A stretch of DNA of 64,000 nucleotides from Pseudomonas sp. B6002 (GTDB lineage: Bacteria > Pseudomonadota > Gammaproteobacteria > Pseudomonadales > Pseudomonadaceae), in assembly GCF_013385985.1 (NCBI RefSeq), contig NZ_JACAOY010000014.1:177052-241051 (forward strand), given 5' to 3'. Below, one piece after another: positions 60,278 through 64,000 of the stretch (positions are counted from its first letter, which is position 1; every line of letters begins with the position of its first letter). The notes below the pieces were generated by a model. It had not been told where the DNA came from. It searched no databases and saw nothing but the letters and a program-made list of their open reading frames with translations. The translations under genes and the position numbers were made by a program.

Positions 60278-61345
60278 ATGGCCAAGACTTACAGCTACGC
60301 CGCCCAGAACGCCAAGGATTCCCTCAAGCCCTACACCTTCGAGCGCCGTGCGCCGGGGGCTGATGACGTACAGATCGATATTCTCTTCTGCGGGGTCTGC
60401 CACTCCGACCTGCACACCGTGCGCAACGAATGGAACAACACCCTGTACCCGTCGGTGCCGGGGCATGAAATCGTTGGCCGCGTCACGGCGGTGGGCGCCA
60501 ATGTGAAGAAGTTCAAGGTCGGCGATCTGGCCGGTGTTGGCTGCATGGTCGACAGTTGCCAGCACTGCGCATCCTGCGCCGAGGGCGAGGAGCAGTATTG
60601 CGAGAACGGTTTTACCGGCACCTACAATGGGCCGATGTTCGGGGGCGAGAACACCTTCGGCGGTTACTCGGACAATATCGTGGTCAAGGAGAAGTTCGTG
60701 CTGCGCATCTCCCATGGCAATGCCAACCTGGCCGCCGTGGCACCGTTGCTCTGCGCCGGGATCACCACCTATTCGCCGCTGCACCACTGGAAGGTCGGCC
60801 CGGGTAAAAAAGTTGGAGTGGTCGGCCTTGGCGGTCTGGGCCACATGGCGGTGAAAATCGCCCATGCCATGGGTGCCCACGTCACGCTGTTCACCACCTC
60901 ACCCAACAAACGTGAAGACGGCCTGCGCCTGGGCGCCGACCAGGTGGTGGTGTCGAAGAACGCGGATGAAATGGCCAAGGTTGCCAACAGCCTGGACTTC
61001 ATCCTCAACACCGTCGCCGCACCGCACAACCTCGACGCGTTCATCAGCCTGCTCAAGCGCGACGGCACCATGACCCTGGTTGGCGCACCCGACAGCCCGC
61101 ACCCGTCGCCGGCGGTGTTCAACCTGATCTTCAAGCGCCGCAGCCTGGCGGGTTCGTTGATCGGCGGCATCCAGGAAACCCAGGACATGCTGGACTTCTG
61201 CGCCAAGCACAAGATTGTCTCGGACATCGAGATGATCGATATCCAGGGTATCAACGAAGCCTATGAACGGATGCTCAAGGGCGACGTGAAATACCGCTTC
61301 GTCATTGACATGCAGAGCCTGAAAAAGGAAAGCCACGCCGCCTGA
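60278..61345 (+). CDS. Zinc-dependent NADP alcohol dehydrogenase/aldehyde reductase (YahK/CAD type)
   Basis: Protein of 355 residues. The catalytic zinc motif is GVCHSDLHT and GHEIVGRV, the structural zinc Cys set is CQHCASCAEGEEQYC, and the Rossmann motif is GLGGLGHMAVK. The AGTFYNG-like loop (ENGFTGTYNGPMF) fits the cinnamyl-alcohol-dehydrogenase group. E. coli YahK reduces many aldehydes with NADPH, so an aldehyde-detoxifying role is likely. AGGTGA lies just upstream of the ATG at 60278; the GTG at 60269 overlaps that site. Confidence 0.93.
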   Translation: MAKTYSYAAQNAKDSLKPYTFERRAPGADDVQIDILFCGVCHSDLHTVRNEWNNTLYPSVPGHEIVGRVTAVGANVKKFKVGDLAGVGCMVDSCQHCASCAEGEEQYCENGFTGTYNGPMFGGENTFGGYSDNIVVKEKFVLRISHGNANLAAVAPLLCAGITTYSPLHHWKVGPGKKVGVVGLGGLGHMAVKIAHAMGAHVTLFTTSPNKREDGLRLGADQVVVSKNADEMAKVANSLDFILNTVAAPHNLDAFISLLKRDGTMTLVGAPDSPHPSPAVFNLIFKRRSLAGSLIGGIQETQDMLDFCAKHKIVSDIEMIDIQGINEAYERMLKGDVKYRFVIDMQSLKKESHAA

Positions 61346-61351
61346 CAACCG

Positions 61352-61405
61352 CCATCGCCGGCAAGCCACCGCCGATCTCCTGTAGGAGCTGGCTTGCCAG
61401 CGATA
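61352..61405. repeat. REP elements after the alcohol dehydrogenase gene
   Basis: A truncated inverted unit at about 61352-61369 (CCATCGCCGGCAAGCCA) and a unit at about 61380-61405 (CTGTAGGAGCTGGCTTGCCA) lie between the convergent alcohol dehydrogenase and mntP genes. They form an imperfect REP pair. Confidence 0.75.
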
Positions 61406-61430
61406 GCTATCTACCAGACGCTGGTACCGT

Positions 61431-61994
61431 TCAGGCCGACAGGTGCTCGTACAAAATCGTCGCACCCACCAGCATCAGCACCAGGCCGCCGACCATCTCG
61501 GCGCGTTTGCCCACCACCGTACCCAGCACCCGTCCGAGCATCATGCCGATCGTGACCATGGTCATGGTCGCCAGGCCAATGGCGGCTGCAGCCACCAGGA
61601 TATTCACGTCGACAAACGCCAGGCCCACGCCAACAGCCAGGGCATCGATGCTGGTGGCAAACGCCGTCACGGCCAGGATCATGAATGAATGCTGGGTCGG
61701 TTTCTCGACCTCTTCATCCTCGGCCTTGAACCCGTTGTAGATCATGTGCAAACCCAGCGCGACGAGCAGGGTAAAGGCGATCCAGTGGTCCCACTGTTCA
61801 ACCCAGCGGGTGGCCGCGTGGCCGATGGCCCAGCCGATCATCGGCGTGATGGCCTCGATCACACCAAAGATCAGGCCGGCGCGCAGGGCTTCGGTGAGGC
61901 GTGGTTTGTGCAGGCTGGAGCCTTTGCCGATGGCCGCCGCAAAGGCGTCCGTGGACATGGCCAGGGCGAGAAGAATCAGGGAAATGGGGTTCAC
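61431..61994 (-). CDS. mntP: Manganese efflux pump MntP
   Basis: Inner-membrane protein of 187 residues with six hydrophobic segments in two repeats. Paired acidic motifs [12 protein letters not shown] near the N-terminus and [14 protein letters not shown] in the middle match MntP (DUF204), which exports Mn2+. Between the repeats lies a loop rich in acidic residues ([10 protein letters not shown]). The start is GTG at 61994 with GGAAG 7 bp upstream. The upstream leader contains a yybP-ykoY-type riboswitch, so expression should rise with intracellular Mn2+. Confidence 0.95.
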   Translation of the reverse strand: MNPISLILLALAMSTDAFAAAIGKGSSLHKPRLTEALRAGLIFGVIEAITPMIGWAIGHAATRWVEQWDHWIAFTLLVALGLHMIYNGFKAEDEEVEKPTQHSFMILAVTAFATSIDALAVGVGLAFVDVNILVAAAAIGLATMTMVTIGMMLGRVLGTVVGKRAEMVGGLVLMLVGATILYEHLSA

Positions 61995-62006
61995 GGTCAG
62001 GCTTCC

Positions 62007-62048
62007 AGTCGGGCTGCATGAGTCAACGACACACCCACACGCCCGACT
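62007..62048 (-). promoter_or_regulatory. Leader hairpin next to the mntP ribosome binding site
   Basis: In the mntP leader, AGTCGGGC (62048-62041) can pair exactly with GCCCGACT (62014-62007), whose last base directly abuts the GGAAG ribosome binding site (62006-62002). This stem may be the expression platform of the riboswitch, exposing or hiding the site. No U tract follows, so translational control is more likely than termination. Confidence 0.55.
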
Positions 62049-62175
62049 ACCGGCATGGATATGTCGCTGGTCTCACCAACCACAACGGTGTTCGTACCAC
62101 GGCAGGTTGCCGAATATGTTGATACGAACGCTTCTGAACAGGTCAGAAGCCGGTTACTCCCCAACGAAGGGCTGC
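62040..62175 (-). ncRNA. yybP-ykoY manganese riboswitch
   Basis: The minus-strand leader of mntP carries the hallmark elements: GGGGAGTAACC (from 62162), a hairpin GCTTCTGA/TCAGAAGC, a long helix GTTCGTA/TACGAAC and the conserved GGTTGGTGAGACC loop (GAGACC at 62074-62069). This motif binds Mn2+ and activates mntP in E. coli and other bacteria. Aptamer limits are approximate. The gene downstream is the expected partner, which makes the assignment firm. Confidence 0.88.
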
Positions 62176-62240
62176 ATCATAGAGGGCCAAACATGAAAAA
62201 ACCGTCAACGCCGTTCACCCGCGCTTGATGTTCAGCTCTG

Positions 62241-62813
62241 TCAGTTGATCGGAATGATCTTCGACACCAGCTCCACCACCGTCTTGGCCTGCAACTTCCT
62301 CATTAGCCGCGCGCGGTGCACTTCCACCGTGCGATGGGAGATCGCCAGGCGCTGGGCGATTTCCTTGGACTTGTAGCCGTTGACGATCAGCAGGGCGATT
62401 TCCCGCTCCCGTGGCGTGAGGTCGCCCGTGCCTTGGTGGGCGCGGTCCAGGCGTTCGAAGTGCCAGATCATCAGCTTGAACGGGTCCTCGGGCGTGAGGG
62501 TGTAGCCGTGGGACTTGGCCCAGAACACTTCACCGTTTTTGTGCTGCATGAAACGCTCGTCGGAGTAAAAGCCGTTGTCGCTGTCGAGCAGCCAGTCGTG
62601 GCTGCGCTTGCCGATGGCGTGGTAGTCGGCCTGGGACGGATAGATCAACAGGGTCAACTGGTTGAGCAGGGCCTCGCGCGGGTAGCCGAACAACTGCAGA
62701 AAGGCTTCGTTGCAGTCGATCATCACACGGTGGCTTGTCACCAGTTGCGGTGCGGGGGAGCGTTGGAACGCCAGGCGTTCGATGTCGGGAAATTGCCGGG
62801 TAAACACGGTCAT
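62241..62813 (-). CDS. PAS-LuxR transcriptional regulator
   Basis: Protein of 190 residues. A PAS domain (about 15-125; SHRVMIDCNEAFLQLFGYPREALLNQ, FMQHKNGEVFWAKSHGYTL) is followed by a LuxR HTH (about 130-188; LTPREREIALLIVNGYKSKEIAQRLAISHRTVEVHRARLMRKL). It resembles small PAS-HTH regulators of unknown signal. AGGA lies 6 bp before the ATG. It is divergent from the thiolase gene with 130 bp between and may control it. It lacks a receiver domain, so it would sense its ligand directly. Confidence 0.9.
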   Translation of the reverse strand: MTVFTRQFPDIERLAFQRSPAPQLVTSHRVMIDCNEAFLQLFGYPREALLNQLTLLIYPSQADYHAIGKRSHDWLLDSDNGFYSDERFMQHKNGEVFWAKSHGYTLTPEDPFKLMIWHFERLDRAHQGTGDLTPREREIALLIVNGYKSKEIAQRLAISHRTVEVHRARLMRKLQAKTVVELVSKIIPIN

Positions 62814-62943
62814 CAGGCATCCTGCCTCGTTGTTTTTCTCACCTGGAGGCTACTTATCCGTGTAAGTAGTTACACGAATTGGCGAGCGACCAGTGGTGGG
62901 GCATTGTAGGGAATGTACGCACCAAAAACAGAAGAAATTGATT

Positions 62944-64000
62944 ATGACTGCTCAAAGCGTCTCCATTGTTGCCGCCGGTCATTCGCGTTTTGGACGCCTG
63001 GAAGGCACCACCCTTGAAGACCTGATCGTGCAGGTCACCCGCGAAGCCCTGGTGGATGCGGCCATCGATGCCGCGCAAATCGATGCGGTGTTCCTCGGGC
63101 ATTTCAACGCGGGGCTGGTGCCTGACGGCTTTGCCTCTTCTCTGCTGCTGCAGGCCGACCCGGGGCTGCGTTTCAAACCGGCCACGCGCTGCGAAAATGC
63201 CTGTGCATCCGGTTCGGCGGCGATCCAGGCCGGGGTGAACGCGATCCTGTCCGGCAGCGCCGAGCTGGTGTTAGTGGTGGGTGCCGAAAAGATGACCCAC
63301 ACCTCCACGGCTGCCGTCACCCAGGCCCTGGCTGGCGCCGGCTACCAGAATGACCCGGCAGAAGCCGGCCTGAGTTTCCCGCAGCTGTTCGGCCGCGCGG
63401 CGCGGCAGTACGCCGAGCGCTACCACTGTCCGCTGGGCTCGATGGCGGCCATCGCCACCAAGAACCACTCCAATGCCATGGCCAACCCGCTGGCGCAGAT
63501 GCACCGGGTGATGGATTTTGAGCACTGCAACAATGTTTCGCCGAGCAACCCGTTTGTGGCCGACTCCCTGCGGCTCACCGACTGCTCGCTGATCAGCGAC
63601 GGCGCCGCCGCCATCATCCTGGCTTCGCCCAAGCGTGCCCGTGCCTTTCGCCGTGACGTGCAGATCTGCGCGATGACCCAGGTCAACGACTGCCTGCCTA
63701 TCGCCCAGCGTGACATCCTGGCATTTGAAGGCCCGCAACGGGCGATCCACGCAGCGTTGCGCGGGGCGAACATCACCCTGGCCGACCTGAGTTTCGCCGA
63801 GGTGCACGACTGCTTCACCATCGCCGAACTGCTGATCTATGAAGCCATGGGCCTGGCGCCCAAAGGCGAGGGCCATCGCGTGCTCGACAGCGGCGTCGTG
63901 CGCGCCGGTGGACGCTTGCCGGTGAACCTGTCCGGTGGCCTCAAGGCCAAGGGGCACCCGGTGGGGGCCACCGGGGTGTCGATGCATGCCTTGGCGTTCC
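62944..64000 (+). CDS. Thiolase/acetyl-CoA acetyltransferase-like (partial, cut by window end)
   Basis: At least 352 residues; the reading frame is open at the window end. The nucleophile Cys87 lies in CENACASGSAA, a His lies in VHDCFTIAELL and the GHP motif in GGLKAKGHPVGATG near the break. The arrangement resembles SCP2/lipid-transfer-type thiolases, which cleave or form beta-ketoacyl-CoA. The ATG at 62944 is preceded by AGAAG about 9 bp upstream. The divergent PAS-LuxR gene is a possible regulator. About 40-50 residues are probably missing beyond the window. Confidence 0.9.
   Translation, partial: MTAQSVSIVAAGHSRFGRLEGTTLEDLIVQVTREALVDAAIDAAQIDAVFLGHFNAGLVPDGFASSLLLQADPGLRFKPATRCENACASGSAAIQAGVNAILSGSAELVLVVGAEKMTHTSTAAVTQALAGAGYQNDPAEAGLSFPQLFGRAARQYAERYHCPLGSMAAIATKNHSNAMANPLAQMHRVMDFEHCNNVSPSNPFVADSLRLTDCSLISDGAAAIILASPKRARAFRRDVQICAMTQVNDCLPIAQRDILAFEGPQRAIHAALRGANITLADLSFAEVHDCFTIAELLIYEAMGLAPKGEGHRVLDSGVVRAGGRLPVNLSGGLKAKGHPVGATGVSMHALAF

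Overview
The window looks like chromosomal DNA of a fluorescent Pseudomonas (P. fluorescens group). The evidence is GC-rich coding sequence, densely packed operons with ATGA-type start/stop overlaps, OprD-family porin and Pseudomonas-style regulator genes, and many REP palindromes of the GTAGGAGCCGGCTTGCCGGC, GTAGTGAGCGAGCTTGC and GTGGGAGCGGGCTTGC types. This assignment is inference from sequence style, not a database match. No rRNA, tRNA, insertion sequence, prophage or CRISPR array was seen. The window holds about 58 genes, nearly all for metabolism, transport and regulation.

Layout. 81-4645: a hydroxyacid-dehydrogenase/MFS operon divergent from an RraA-like aldolase/MFS operon, with two matching operator-like sites between them. 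4673-10791: an aminopeptidase-like hydrolase, a dCache chemoreceptor, a bestrophin-like channel, a YedK/HMCES peptidase, a GST and a Mug glycosylase. 10788-15926: a LysR regulator divergent from a four-gene agmatine operon (agmatine deiminase, N-carbamoylputrescine amidase, polyamine-binding protein, Tat-exported agmatine deiminase) in the agu2ABCA' order. 15923-23294: a MarR regulator with a clear palindromic operator, an RND tripartite efflux operon and a YghU-like GST.

23434-27117: an SDR gene, then a Gfo/Idh/MocA dehydrogenase, a TIM-barrel isomerase and an orphan sugar-binding protein behind a textbook sigma-54 promoter, with a divergent sigma-54 activator (27302-29275). 29350-34199: an RNA-repair locus with rtcR divergent from a sigma-54 promoter and rtcB, an RlaP-like nucleotidyltransferase, then rtcA. 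34196-38921: a LacI regulator with a perfect operator and a mocDEF-like oxygenase/Rieske/reductase operon plus a second TIM-barrel protein. The two moc-like clusters together recall rhizopine (methylated inositol-amine) catabolism.

39011-41738: a DyP peroxidase, an UppP-type phosphatase and an acetyltransferase. 42014-53803: a peptide-type ABC importer with an OprD porin, a GntR regulator with two winged helices, and an operon of a class-C beta-lactamase-fold hydrolase, an omega-aminotransferase and an aldehyde dehydrogenase. In logic this is a complete uptake-and-degradation route for an omega-amino-acid amide or oligomer, parallel to NylB-NylD-NylE. 53884-61345: a small lipoprotein and an electrophile-handling neighbourhood (GlxA-like regulator, DJ-1 protein, NemA-like reductase, quinone reductase with LysR regulator, alpha/beta hydrolase, YahK-like dehydrogenase). 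61431-64000: mntP with a yybP-ykoY manganese riboswitch, a PAS-LuxR regulator and a thiolase cut by the window end. No gap between genes clearly exceeds about 300 bases; the larger gaps are described as features.
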